Source: Streptomyces antimycoticus
Lineage (GTDB): Bacteria; Actinomycetota; Actinomycetes; Streptomycetales; Streptomycetaceae
NCBI RefSeq assembly: GCF_005405925.1
Contig: NZ_BJHV01000001.1
Span: 3,844,001-3,908,000 of the forward strand
Direction of reading: 5' to 3'
Length of the DNA: 64,000 nt
Shown here: piece after piece, positions 30,480-41,010 of the stretch
Layout of the letters: the number at the start of each line of letters is the position of its first letter
Position numbering within the stretch: the stretch's first letter is position 1
The notes under the pieces: model-generated
Databases searched by the model: none
Told to the model about the DNA's origin: nothing
The model's input: the letters and a program-made list of their open reading frames with translations, nothing else
Position numbers and translations under genes: made by a program

Positions 30480-31302
30480 CGGGTGTGACGGACAGGCCGG
30501 AGAGGCCCGACGTACGCACCGCGATCGAGCCGTACGGAGTGCGCAGCCGCAGCCAGCCGCCCGCGGCGAGCAGCGCCAGGGGCTCGGCCGTGGGGCCGGG
30601 CGTGGCCGTGGCCACACCGCTCCCGGCACCGGTGGCGGAGGCGGCGGGCGCCGCCGCCCGGACCGGGCGCAGGAAGCCCAGCGACTGGGCGGCATGCACG
30701 GCGCGCAGCGGGAGCCCGGTGTCGCCGAGCGTGCGGGACCAGATCTCATGGCCGATACGGTCGCGCTCGGCGCGCGTACGGCGCTCCTCGGGGAGTTCCG
30801 CGTCGCGGGCCCGGAACTCGGCGACGGCGGCGGCGACCGCCCCGTGCACCTCGTCCACGCCCGGCAGGCCGCTCACCCGGCGCCAGCCGCCGCGCGGCGG
30901 CAGCACACCGGCCCACGGCGGGCCGGTGACGGCCTGCGGCACGGTGACCACCAGGCCCCGGTCACGGACCTCGGGCCCGTCGGCGGTCCGCCCGGCCCGC
31001 GCCGTGTCCAGCGCGTCCCCGAGCTCGCCCGCCGAGACCGTCGTATCCAGCGCACCGGGCCCGCTCGCCCCGGCCGCCCCGGCCGTCGTGGCGTCGGTGC
31101 CGATGATCGCCTCGAGCCGTGCCGTACGGATCGCGAGGACCTCGAAGGACGGCGGCCGGCCGAAGACGGCGAGCACTCCGCCGCCCGCCTGCAGCCGTAC
31201 CGCCGCCGCCCGGTCGTAGTGGATCAGCCGGGCCAGGAAGGCGGCGAGATCGGCCGCCTCCCCGGCGTCGGCGAAGTGGAGCTCCTGGTCGGCGGCCGTC
31301 AT
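30475..31302 (-). CDS. conserved hypothetical protein
   Basis: 275 residues. I do not recognise a named domain. It is an Ala/Gly-rich soluble protein with no signal peptide or membrane helix. The first 60 residues look folded (FADAGEAADLAAFLARLIHYDR, FGRPPSFEVLAIRTARLE). A helical middle has a charged RRTRAERDRIGHEIW stretch, and the C-terminus is beta-rich (GGWLRLRTPYGSIAVRTS). Its ATG overlaps the stop of the thioesterase gene (ATGA), so the two are co-translated. Confidence 0.7.
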   Translation of the reverse strand: MTAADQELHFADAGEAADLAAFLARLIHYDRAAAVRLQAGGGVLAVFGRPPSFEVLAIRTARLEAIIGTDATTAGAAGASGPGALDTTVSAGELGDALDTARAGRTADGPEVRDRGLVVTVPQAVTGPPWAGVLPPRGGWRRVSGLPGVDEVHGAVAAAVAEFRARDAELPEERRTRAERDRIGHEIWSRTLGDTGLPLRAVHAAQSLGFLRPVRAAAPAASATGAGSGVATATPGPTAEPLALLAAGGWLRLRTPYGSIAVRTSGLSGLSVTPA

Positions 31303-31787
31303 ACGGCGACGGCCCCCTCCGACCGCTCGGCCCCACCGGCGGGCTTCGCGGACGCCTTACCGGCGCCCTTCTTCACCGGGTCCGGCTCCAGGTACTCGGT
31401 CAGGAACTTCTCCTCTTCCGGGGAGACCCGGCGCGGACGGCCCTGGTCGAGGTCGTACGGCACGATGCGGGTGGCGGCACGCACATACAGTGCGTCCTCG
31501 TCCTTGATCTCGTAGCGCAGGGTGAGATACGCGGCCTTGATCTCCGTCACCCAGGTCTCGATCGTCACCGGGCTGTGCCGGTGGACGAGGGGCTTCAGAT
31601 AGTCGATCTCATGCCGGGCCACGACCACACCGCCGGTGAACGCGTTACTCCCGTTCCCCGGCGCCAGTCGCCACATGAAGTCGACCCGGGCCTCCTCCAG
31701 GTAGCGGAGGAAGGTCACGTTGTTGACGTGGCCGAACGCGTCCATGTCGGACCAGCGCAGGGGACAGGGGTAGATATGGCGTGCCAT
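31299..31787 (-). CDS. acyl-CoA thioesterase, hot-dog fold (4-hydroxybenzoyl-CoA thioesterase type)
   Basis: 162 residues. The N-terminal motif WSDMDAFGHVNNVTFLRYLEEAR holds the catalytic aspartate and the hot-dog helix. VVARHEIDYLKPL and the YLTLRYEI strand follow. The last 25 residues are a Lys/Ala tail. It should hydrolyse acyl-CoA; the physiological substrate is unknown. It follows ettA closely in the same direction. Confidence 0.88.
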   Translation of the reverse strand: MARHIYPCPLRWSDMDAFGHVNNVTFLRYLEEARVDFMWRLAPGNGSNAFTGGVVVARHEIDYLKPLVHRHSPVTIETWVTEIKAAYLTLRYEIKDEDALYVRAATRIVPYDLDQGRPRRVSPEEEKFLTEYLEPDPVKKGAGKASAKPAGGAERSEGAVAV

Positions 31788-31791
31788 CCAC

Positions 31792-33456
<1,665 letters not shown>

Positions 33457-33781
33457 GAGAAACCGTCCGGCAATCTGGTAGGTATCGAGGTGCGGCTCCG
33501 CCGCGGGGTCCGTATCCGTGGCAGCTCCACCGCATGAGGGTAGATACAGCCATCTTGCCGTACGCCAAGCCCGAGGCGGAAACCCGTTTGGTCCGGCGTG
33601 CTGCGTGAGTCCGGCATCCGCGGCCCCCGCGGCCCCGGCATCCGCCGCCACCGCGACACGAAGGGCCGGAACCTCCGTGAGGCTCCGGCCCTCCATCACT
33701 GCGTTTTCGACGATCACCACGCTCGGTGACCTTCGCTTCACTCAGCGATCACTGCTGCCCTGGCGTCGCCGCCCAGGCGTT
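33457..33781. promoter_or_regulatory. intergenic region between ettA and the TQXA protein gene
   Basis: 325 bases holding the ettA promoter and a terminator for the upstream gene (33662-33692). I see no other element. Confidence 0.4.
33662..33692 (-). terminator. hairpin terminator downstream of the TQXA gene
   Basis: AGGGCCGGA (33662-33670) pairs with TCCGGCCCT (33684-33692), continued by CCTC/GAGG inside, with a three-base loop. Confidence 0.75.
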
Positions 33782-35179
33782 TCACTGACCCGCGGGCGCC
33801 TTCTTCTTGCGGACGAAGAACACCGCGCCGCCACCGACGACGACCAGCGCCACGGCGATGCCCGCGATCATCGGGGTGTTGCTGCTGCTACCGGTCTCGG
33901 CCAGGTCGCCACCGGAGGTGTCACCGCCGGTGCTGCCACCGGCCGACGCGGCGCTCGGCTGCGAGGAGGGGGTGTCGCTGCCGCCACCGCTGCTGGCGGT
34001 CTTGCAGTCGAGAACGCCGGAGAAGGTCTTCTCGAAGCCGTTCGGACCGGTGATGCTGAACTTGTAGCTCTGGTCCTCCTTCACCGGGGCGGTGACGGTC
34101 TTCGACTGACCCGCCTCGACGGTGTACTTCTCGCCCAGCAGCTCGAAGGTGAACGCCTCGTCGCCCTTGTTGCTGGCGGTGATGTCCACGCCGCCCTTGG
34201 CGCAGTCCTTCTCGGCGGAGACCGCCGGGACCGCACCCTTCTTCGCCCAGTTCGCGGTGGCGGTGGCGGAGACGGTGCTCTCGCTGGACCCGGCCAGGAT
34301 CTGGGTCTGGCTCTTGGTGGCGCTGGCGAACGCGCGGCCCACCGGAACCTTGGTGGCGGCCTGGGCGGTCAGCGTGGCGGAGCCGTCCGCCGCGCCCTCC
34401 GGGACGTCGAAGTACACCTCGCCGCCGTCGGCGGCGCTGGTGAGGGCCTTGCCACTCTTGTCGACGAGCTTGACGCCACTGCCACCGGCCTCGGTGCCCG
34501 GGGTCAGGGTGACGCTGTCGGCGTTGGTGTGGACCTTGACCGGGCCGAGACGCTCACCGGCCTTGCCGGAGACGGCCGGCGGGTCCAGGCTCAGCGACGC
34601 CTTGGGCTCCTCGAGGTTCTGGGCGCTCTTCTCGAGGTAGTCGGCCAGCTTCTCGGCCTGCGGGTCGACCGCGTCGACCTTCGCATTGTCGGAGAAGCGC
34701 CAGATGGCGACCTGCGTACCCGCGGCGGCGGTCTTCTCCGTGAGGGCACCGGTGCCGGCCGTCTTCGCCAGCGCGCCGAGGTCGTTCACCTGCGGGTAGG
34801 AGTTCTGCAGAACCCAATTGATCTTGCCCGCGTTGGGGTTGTTCGCCAGCGACGTCTCGGCCCAGGACTTCTCCTCGTACTTGGCCTTGCTCTGCGTCGG
34901 GTTGTGCAGATCAATGCAGTACGTCTGGATGGAGCCGCCGTTGTCGACCGACATCTCGAAAAGACCGGCGCCGACCTGCTGGTCCTTGCCGTTCTCGTGA
35001 ATGACGGCCTTGTCGAACGTCTTGAGACCGCCCAGCGTGGCGGTGGCGCCGCCCTGGCTCGGGGGCGCGTCATCGGCGGCGGCGGTGCCGGCGGTGAACA
35101 GCGCACCCGCCGCGACCAGACCGGACGCCAGCACGGCGGCCGCAAGGCGGGCAGCGCCCCGCCTCCTAACAGAAATCAT
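33782..35179 (-). CDS. sortase-anchored surface protein with Cys-Gln thioester (TQXA) domain
   Basis: 465 residues from ATG 35179, with CGGAGGG upstream. A Sec signal peptide ends in AAADD. The thioester domain (residues ~40-200) has the cysteine in TYCIDLHN and the glutamine in GTQVAIWRFSD, which form the covalent-adhesion bond in this family. Two Ig-like beta domains follow. A Ser/Gly linker leads to LAETG, a class E-type sorting signal, then a membrane helix and a KKKAPAGQ tail. It should be displayed on the cell wall. Confidence 0.92.
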   Translation of the reverse strand: MISVRRRGAARLAAAVLASGLVAAGALFTAGTAAADDAPPSQGGATATLGGLKTFDKAVIHENGKDQQVGAGLFEMSVDNGGSIQTYCIDLHNPTQSKAKYEEKSWAETSLANNPNAGKINWVLQNSYPQVNDLGALAKTAGTGALTEKTAAAGTQVAIWRFSDNAKVDAVDPQAEKLADYLEKSAQNLEEPKASLSLDPPAVSGKAGERLGPVKVHTNADSVTLTPGTEAGGSGVKLVDKSGKALTSAADGGEVYFDVPEGAADGSATLTAQAATKVPVGRAFASATKSQTQILAGSSESTVSATATANWAKKGAVPAVSAEKDCAKGGVDITASNKGDEAFTFELLGEKYTVEAGQSKTVTAPVKEDQSYKFSITGPNGFEKTFSGVLDCKTASSGGGSDTPSSQPSAASAGGSTGGDTSGGDLAETGSSSNTPMIAGIAVALVVVGGGAVFFVRKKKAPAGQ

Positions 35180-35394
35180 GATTTCCCTCCGGGCGAGCAC
35201 CAGTCAGTTGGTGCGCCTCGCCAGCGAACTCAAAACTCAGGAACCCCCGTTGGGCACGCACGGATCCTAGGGAGAAAAGAGGGGCATGTTCCCCACCAAT
35301 ACCTAGACCCAACCGATCCGAATCGGAATCGTTATCAATCTTCAGATCCCATATGAGCTGGGTTTATCGACAAGTCTCCCGTGCTCGCGGCCGC

Positions 35395-35901
35395 TCACGG
35401 GGAGGTTGTCCCGGTCAGTGTGTTTAGAAGCGGTTTAGCCTGTGAAACCCGGCGAAAAGCGGATGTACCCCGCGTAAGGTCATGGCCGACGGCCATCGCG
35501 TCGATCTCCGCGGTGACCCAGCGCCGGGACTGATTCGCGCCGCCGCCGGAATCCACTCCCGGGGCCGCAGGCGCGGCCGCGCCTCCCCCTTCTCCCTGAA
35601 GCGGCCGGTCCCTCTCCCGCTCTCGCTCCCGGTCCCATTCGCGCTCCCGTACCCGCAACGTCCCATGGACAACGAGGGGTTCACCGAGCGATACCGACCC
35701 GGCGACATTCGCGGCGAGCGTGCGCCACGTCCAGACCGTATAGAAACTCGTGTACGCGTCCGCCCACGCGTCCCGCCCGCGGTCCCACCGGCGCACCGTC
35801 ACCGCCAGCCGGAACCGGGCCACCGCGACACCCGCCGCCGTCTCCCAGAAGTCCGGCCGCGTCGCGGCATTGCCCACCACGGTCACCCAGCTCTCATTCA
35901 C
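35395..35901 (-). CDS. ssbB: single-stranded DNA-binding protein, SsbB type
   Basis: 168 residues. The N-terminal OB fold (WVTVVGNAATRPDF, VARFRLAV, FYTVWTWRTLAANVAGSV, LVVHGTLRVRE) is that of bacterial SSB. The C-terminus lacks the acidic DDDIPF-type tip, as in the streptomycete paralogue SsbB rather than the essential SsbA. In S. coelicolor SsbB acts in chromosome segregation during sporulation. An Arg/Glu repeat (REREWDRERERERDR) is inserted in the DNA-binding loop region. Downstream of dynA/dynB in the same direction. Confidence 0.82.
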   Translation of the reverse strand: MNESWVTVVGNAATRPDFWETAAGVAVARFRLAVTVRRWDRGRDAWADAYTSFYTVWTWRTLAANVAGSVSLGEPLVVHGTLRVREREWDRERERERDRPLQGEGGGAAAPAAPGVDSGGGANQSRRWVTAEIDAMAVGHDLTRGTSAFRRVSQAKPLLNTLTGTTSP

Positions 35902-36038
35902 CGGCTACTCCCCCATCAATTCCCGGCTCGGTCGTGCTGTTCGTGGACCATGCTGCCCGCGATCGCGAGGCCCCGCCGGGCCCTGTGTACGACCCCGCGG
36001 TTGTGGACAACGCGGTCACACGCACGGGTGACCGCCCG

Positions 36039-37931
36039 TCACGCGCCGCCCGCCGCGATGACGTACTGCCCCCGGACCTCCCCGTACCGCGCCAGCTCCG
36101 CCTCCACCGGCTCCAGCACCCGCCTGGCCCCGCACTCCGCCGCCGCCTCCCGCAGCCGACCCTCCACCGACAGGCCATGGCGCCGGGCGGGTCCCCGCGC
36201 CGCCACCCGGGAGCCCCACGCCAGCGCCGGGCCGACCGCCGCACCGCCCACCAGCAGCGCCGGCATCCACCACTGCGGCCCGCCGAACACCCCGGCGATG
36301 GCTCCCAGCAGCCACAGCACCCCCACCACTTGGACCACCAGCAAGGTCACCTGAGCCACCGCCACCATCGACCACCACACGGGCCGGACCGGCTGCCGGT
36401 CCACCGCCGCGGCCGCCACCGCCTCGTCGACCGCCTCCGCCAGCCCTCTGCCGCCCCACCCCGCCGCCTCCCGCACGGCCTGCGCCCATGGGCCGGGCAG
36501 CCCGGCCGTCGCCTGGTCCCCGAGCGTCCGTACGGCCTCCTCCACCGCGGGGCGCGCCGTCACCGCCTCCACCGCCACCGTGCGCGCCCGCGCGCCCGGG
36601 ATCTCCATCCGCTCCACGGCTCCGGGGGTTCGGGAGGCCCGGGAGCCTCCCGAAGCGCGGGCCTTCCTCCCCCGCACCCGCCCCCACGGCGTTCCGCACC
36701 GCCACTCCGCGTCCCTCAGCCAGGCGCGCTCCGCCGCCCGTCCGGCCGCGGCGGCGCCCGCCGCCTCGGCCAGCCGGTCCTCGAATTCCGCCCGTGCCCG
36801 CTCGGTGAGCCCGACCGGCCCGTTGTCCGCCACATACTGCGGCCGCAGCCGCGTCATCGTGCCGTCCACGTCGGCCGACAGCCGGCGCTCGGCCGCCCCG
36901 CACTCGGCCGTGAGCCGCCCGAGCGTCTCCCGCAGCTCCCCGACGCCCTCGCCGGTCAGCGCGGACAGCGCGAGCACGACCGCCCCCGGCTCCCCGTGCT
37001 CCCCGAGGGCGAGCCCGTCCTCGTCCAGCAGCCGCCGCAGATCGTCCAGCACCTGGTCCGCGGCCTCGCCCGGCAGCCGGTCCACCTGGTTGAGCACGAC
37101 GAAGGTCACCTCGGCATAACCGGCGAGTGGCCGCAGATAGCGCTCATGGAGGACCGCGTCCGCGTACTTCTCGGGGTCCACCACCCACACCACCGCGTCG
37201 ACGAGCCCCAGCAGCCGGTCCACGCGCTCCCTGTGGCCCGGGGCGACCGAGTCGTGGTCGGGCAGGTCGAGGAGGACGAGACCACGCAGCGCGGGGTCGT
37301 AGGGATAGCCCGGGTTGCGCCGGTCCACCGCCGGGATGCCGAGCCGGTCCAGCAGGCCGTCGGCGTGGTCGGTCCAGGCACAGGCGAGGGGCGTGGCGGT
37401 GGTCGGACGGCGGATCCCGGCCTCGGAGAGGGGGGCTCCGGCGAGGGCGTTGAACAGTGTCGACTTACCGCTTCCGGTGGCCCCGGCGACGGCGACCACG
37501 GTGTGCCCGTAAGGATGCCGTCCCCGCGCGTCCGCCTCGTCGAGCACCCGCGCGGCCCCGGCGAGCGTGCGCCCCTCGAGCCGGGACCGGGAGAGCCCGA
37601 CCAGCTGGCGCAGGGCTTCGAGCCGGGGCCGCAGGGTGCCCGTGGCGAAGCTGCGGACGCCGGCCTGGTACACGGCGTAGGGAGGGCCGCCGAAGGACCG
37701 CCGGGCGGTCTCCTCCCCCGGGAAGTAGCCCGCCGTGGCGTGGGGAACGCCCGCCGCGGCCTCCTCCGGCCTCCCCTCGTCCACCGCGCGGGCCGGACGG
37801 GCCCCGGTGCGTCCTCCGGTCCAGCGGTGCGCGCGCCGGGCGATCAGGCCGTCGTCCCAGGTGTGGCGGCCCCCCGCCGCCCGGTCTCCCCCGCCGCCCT
37901 CGTTGCCGCCATTGCCCTCCGTGGCCGTCAC
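36039..37931 (-). CDS. dynB: dynamin-like GTPase with C-terminal membrane hairpin
   Basis: 630 residues. After a ~120-residue low-complexity start comes the GTPase domain: P-loop GATGSGKSTL, switch PTTATPLA, DLPDHDS and NQVD. A helical stalk follows, then two adjacent membrane helices near residues 510-560 and a short helical C-terminus. It starts seven bases after the dynA stop, so the two form an operon. In S. venezuelae the paired dynamins DynA and DynB stabilise FtsZ rings in sporulation septa; pairing and membrane hairpin suggest this is DynB. Confidence 0.78.
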   Translation of the reverse strand: MTATEGNGGNEGGGGDRAAGGRHTWDDGLIARRAHRWTGGRTGARPARAVDEGRPEEAAAGVPHATAGYFPGEETARRSFGGPPYAVYQAGVRSFATGTLRPRLEALRQLVGLSRSRLEGRTLAGAARVLDEADARGRHPYGHTVVAVAGATGSGKSTLFNALAGAPLSEAGIRRPTTATPLACAWTDHADGLLDRLGIPAVDRRNPGYPYDPALRGLVLLDLPDHDSVAPGHRERVDRLLGLVDAVVWVVDPEKYADAVLHERYLRPLAGYAEVTFVVLNQVDRLPGEAADQVLDDLRRLLDEDGLALGEHGEPGAVVLALSALTGEGVGELRETLGRLTAECGAAERRLSADVDGTMTRLRPQYVADNGPVGLTERARAEFEDRLAEAAGAAAAGRAAERAWLRDAEWRCGTPWGRVRGRKARASGGSRASRTPGAVERMEIPGARARTVAVEAVTARPAVEEAVRTLGDQATAGLPGPWAQAVREAAGWGGRGLAEAVDEAVAAAAVDRQPVRPVWWSMVAVAQVTLLVVQVVGVLWLLGAIAGVFGGPQWWMPALLVGGAAVGPALAWGSRVAARGPARRHGLSVEGRLREAAAECGARRVLEPVEAELARYGEVRGQYVIAAGGA

Positions 37932-37937
37932 CGTCGG

Positions 37938-39557
37938 TCACCTCTCCTTCTGCAGTACGGACAGCGCGGCGATCAGCTCGACCTGGTGCTCCGGGGACAT
38001 GTCCAGGGCGTCCAGCGGGGCCAGCCTGCCGTCGCGCTCCGCCCGCATGGCGCGTGCGACGCAGCTGTCGAGCAGCCGTCCGCCGCGGTCGCCCAGGCGC
38101 AGCGCCGCATGCGCGCCCAGGGTCTCGGCGAGCTTCTCGCCCGCCTTACGGGCGCGGCGTCCGCCCAGCAGGGACGCGGCGAGCAGGGCGGCGATCTCCT
38201 CGGACGCACAGCTGCCCCCGTATTCGGCGATCCGGGCCCGGGCCTCCTCCTCGGCCAGTTCCTCGGCACAGCGCCGCCAGTGCCGTACGGCCACGCCGAT
38301 CCGCTCGGCGGCGCCGGGCGTGTCGCACGGAGCGAGCCCGGCCTGGGCGACCGGGTCCTGTCTGCCGGCCTCCGCGACCCGTTCGTCGGCGGTGGCGGCC
38401 GCACCGCGCAGCAGGGTGGCCAGGGAGTCGGTGAGAGCCGTAAGGAGCTCATCGGGGGTGCTGTCATGCGGCAGGCCGTGCCAGTGAGTGAGCGCCCCGC
38501 CCGCGAGCGCCGCGCCCTGCGCGATCTCGCGCCGCACCCGCTCCACCGCCTCCCCGTACGCGCCCTCGACCCGCTGGACCAGCCGCACCGCGGCCGCGTG
38601 CTGCGCCGCCGCGGCCCCGGCCAGCGCGGGCATCCGGGAGCTCAGCGAGGCGAGCGTCCCGGCGGCCGTACGGGCGGCGGCGACGGTACGGGCGTACGGA
38701 TCCTGTGCGTGCTGGGTGAGCCAGGACCGCAGGGCGGCGACGGCGGTGGCCGGCAGCAACCCGCTGCCGCCGCCCGCGGACTCGGGGAGCTCGGGGATGG
38801 TGAAGCGCGGGATATCGCCGAGCCCGGCCGCCGTAAGGAGCGCGGCGTACTGCCGGGAGACCTCGGCCGCCACCTGGTGCGGCACCCGGTCCAGGACGGT
38901 GACGAGGGTGACGTCATACTCCTTCGCGGTCCGCAGCAGATGCCAGGGGACGGCGTCGCCGTAGCGGGTGGCCGTGGTGACGAGCACCCAGATGTCCGCG
39001 GCGCAGATCAATTCCGCGGCCAGATCGCGATTTCGCGCGACCAGCGAGTCGATGTCGGGCGCGTCGAGCAGTGCGAGCCCCCGCGCCAGCCCCGGATCGG
39101 TCTCCACCCGCAGCGCCGCCGGCCCCTCCTGCGCCCGCCCCTCCTCGTCGTACGCGCTCTCCGCTCGCTCCCCCTGCGCCGGCACCCACACCCGGGTGAG
39201 CCGCGGCAGCACCCGCTGCCCGGCGAACCAGGGGTGGTCGTCGGGGTGGCACACCAGCACCGGCGTACGCGTCGTGGGCCGCAACACACCGGCCTCGGTG
39301 ACCCGTCGGCCGACCAGCGAATTGACGAGGGTGGACTTGCCCGCCCCCGTCGATCCCCCGATTACCGCCAGCAGGGGCGCTTCGGGGGCGCGCAACCGGG
39401 GCACGAGGTAGTCGTCCAGTTGAGCGAGCAGCTCGGCTCGGCTGCGGCGAGCGCGGTCGGCGCCGGGAAGGGGGAGCGGAAACCGAGCGGCGTCGACACG
39501 GTCGCGCAGTGAGGTCAGCGCGTCGAGCAGCCGGGGCCGTACGTCCAAGATCGCCAC
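37938..39557 (-). CDS. dynA: dynamin-like GTPase
   Basis: 539 residues from GTG 39557 ([14 protein letters not shown]), the usual start of this family; an in-frame GTG at 39605 is possible and neither has a good ribosome binding site. The GTPase motifs are [28 protein letters not shown] and VLDRVPH. The rest is helical with no obvious membrane span. It is the first gene of the dynamin pair, which acts with FtsZ during sporulation septation in Streptomyces. Confidence 0.78.
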   Translation of the reverse strand: MAILDVRPRLLDALTSLRDRVDAARFPLPLPGADRARRSRAELLAQLDDYLVPRLRAPEAPLLAVIGGSTGAGKSTLVNSLVGRRVTEAGVLRPTTRTPVLVCHPDDHPWFAGQRVLPRLTRVWVPAQGERAESAYDEEGRAQEGPAALRVETDPGLARGLALLDAPDIDSLVARNRDLAAELICAADIWVLVTTATRYGDAVPWHLLRTAKEYDVTLVTVLDRVPHQVAAEVSRQYAALLTAAGLGDIPRFTIPELPESAGGGSGLLPATAVAALRSWLTQHAQDPYARTVAAARTAAGTLASLSSRMPALAGAAAAQHAAAVRLVQRVEGAYGEAVERVRREIAQGAALAGGALTHWHGLPHDSTPDELLTALTDSLATLLRGAAATADERVAEAGRQDPVAQAGLAPCDTPGAAERIGVAVRHWRRCAEELAEEEARARIAEYGGSCASEEIAALLAASLLGGRRARKAGEKLAETLGAHAALRLGDRGGRLLDSCVARAMRAERDGRLAPLDALDMSPEHQVELIAALSVLQKER

Positions 39558-39930
39558 GTGGTGAAGAATGCACGCTTTTGGTGCCTTTTTGAAGCGTATG
39601 GTCACTCGTGCGCGTCAAAGAGACCCACCCGGATCACCCTAAAAGGGGTATGAGGCGGACGTGACGACAGGGGCGCGGGCATAACGAGTGCACAACACCC
39701 GTTCCCTGAGGCGTGAAAAACGATGCAAGTTTCGGACCTGCCTGCGATTATCAGACCGCTTCACCGAACCTCCACAACGTGCCACGGAGGTGAAGCAACC
39801 GGGGCGAGGCGCAAGGAGCCCTATCCTTGTCCCGGCAAGGTCACGGTCCGTCGAGCCCGGCCACCCGCACCACGGCCGCCCCGGCGGCCCCGCAGGCACC
39901 GGGGGCTCAGCAGCTCCGCGACCACCACCG
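39558..39930. promoter_or_regulatory. divergent region between dynA and tRNA-Arg
   Basis: 373 bases with no convincing gene. It must contain the dynA promoter and the tRNA promoter. The first half is unusually A+T-rich for this genome (39560-39760). Confidence 0.4.
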
Positions 39931-40003
39931 GCCCCCGTAGCTCAGTGGATAGAGCAGGCGCCTTCTAAGCGCTTGGCCGCAGGTTCGAGTCCTGCCGGGG
40001 GCG
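39931..40003 (+). tRNA. tRNA-Arg(TCT)
   Basis: 73 bases fold as a cloverleaf: acceptor GCCCCCG/CGGGGGC, D arm GCTC/GAGC, anticodon stem GGCGC/GCGCT with loop CTTCTAA (anticodon TCT at 39964-39966), and T arm with GGTTCGAGTCC. The discriminator base is G. CCA is not encoded. It reads AGA, a rare codon here. Confidence 0.95.
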
Positions 40004-40008
40004 CACCG

Positions 40009-40042
40009 GACCCTCTTCTCTACGCACGTAGCGAAGGGGGTC
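40009..40042 (+). terminator. hairpin after tRNA-Arg
   Basis: GACCCTCTT (40009-40017) pairs with AAGGGGGTC (40034-40042), with one G-T wobble, six bases after the tRNA, followed by a T-containing stretch. Confidence 0.6.
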
Positions 40043-40129
40043 TTCTCGCTGTTCGGAGCCGATTCCACCGGCCAGGGCGCCGCCCCGGGCGCGCCTCGGC
40101 GCTCGGGGCGGGCGCGGGGCTCGGCTGTC

Positions 40130-40819
40130 CTACTCCATGCCCCGCTTGCCCGGCGCCCAGAAGGGCTTGGTGAGTACCGCGCGGCGGTCCCAGCCCCCCT
40201 CCCGGACGAGCACCTGGCGCACTCGCTGCACGGTGCGGGCCTCCCCGGCGACGTAGGCGATCCCGCCCGGGGCGGGGGCAAGGCGGCGTATCGCGTCCGG
40301 GAGTGAAGCGCTTCCCCTGGTCAGCCAGTTGAGGCGGTCCGAATTGGGCAGCGGCAGGCGGTCCGCGGCCGTTTCCGTCTCCACGCAGCCGGAGACCCGC
40401 GCCCCGGGCGGCAGTGCGGCCAGCATCGCGCCGAAGGGGACGGACGCCGTCTCCTCCCCGACGAAGACGTGGTGGGCGGCCTCGTGGCGGAGGGTGAACG
40501 ACCCCTCGGGTTTGCCCAGCCGCACCCGCTCGCCGACCTGGACGCTCCTGCCCCAGCGCGCCCCCGGCCCCGCTTCGGCGTGGTCCAGTACACACAACTC
40601 GACGGCGCCGGAGGGGTCGTAGCGCCACACGGAGTATGTACGGCGGGTCAGCCCGGAGCCGACCAGGACGCGCACCTGCTGCCCGGGGCGGACGTCGAGT
40701 CCGGCGAGGGTGTCGCCCTCGATGCGCAGCCGGCGCATACGGGCGGCTATGGGTTCGGCCTCGGTGACGGTCCCGCGGAGCATCAGCAGGTCCAGGACCG
40801 GATCCAGCAGCGTGGGCAT
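40130..40819 (-). CDS. siderophore-interacting protein (FAD/NAD(P)H ferric-siderophore reductase type)
   Basis: 229 residues from ATG 40819, with GAGGAG upstream. The N-terminal beta-barrel has the flavin-binding RRTYSVWRYDP motif. The C-terminal nucleotide domain contains GIAYVAGEARTVQRVRQVL and ends with the conserved KPFWAPGKRG, matching the SIP/ViuB family that releases iron from ferric siderophores by reduction. No siderophore genes adjoin it. Confidence 0.88.
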   Translation of the reverse strand: MPTLLDPVLDLLMLRGTVTEAEPIAARMRRLRIEGDTLAGLDVRPGQQVRVLVGSGLTRRTYSVWRYDPSGAVELCVLDHAEAGPGARWGRSVQVGERVRLGKPEGSFTLRHEAAHHVFVGEETASVPFGAMLAALPPGARVSGCVETETAADRLPLPNSDRLNWLTRGSASLPDAIRRLAPAPGGIAYVAGEARTVQRVRQVLVREGGWDRRAVLTKPFWAPGKRGME

Positions 40820-40875
40820 GGGAGGGCTCCTCGGGGAACTCAGGTGCGTGCGGGGGAAGTTGGGCAGCCACCGGC

Positions 40876-40922
40876 GGCCGAACGCGATAGTACGTGTTTC
40901 CGGCCGAATGCGATAGTGCGTG
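40876..40922. repeat. tandem duplication with 26-base period
   Basis: GGCCGAACGCGATAGTACGT (40876) recurs as GGCCGAATGCGATAGTGCGT (40902). The pair lies upstream of the siderophore-interacting protein gene and may be part of its promoter. Confidence 0.8.
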
Positions 40923-40945
40923 ACTTGCCCCGGAGTCGGGCTCCG

Positions 40946-41001
40946 GGCTCCCGGCTCCCGGCTCCCGGCTCCCGGCTCCCGGCTCCCGGCTCCCGGCTCC
41001 C
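40946..41001. repeat. eight tandem copies of GGCTCCC
   Basis: Eight uninterrupted 7-base units lie between the ctaD stop and the siderophore-interacting protein promoter. Simple repeat, non-coding. Confidence 0.9.
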
Positions 41002-41010
41002 GAGAGAGGG

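Noticed and set aside
35934..39512. A 1192-codon open frame opposite dynA and dynB
   Set aside because: Composition is Arg/Pro/Gly-rich with no domain, and the opposite strand carries two clear GTPases. It is a high-G+C shadow.
40946..41001. CRISPR-like repeat array
   Set aside because: Units are 7 bases with no spacers; it is a simple tandem repeat and there are no cas genes.
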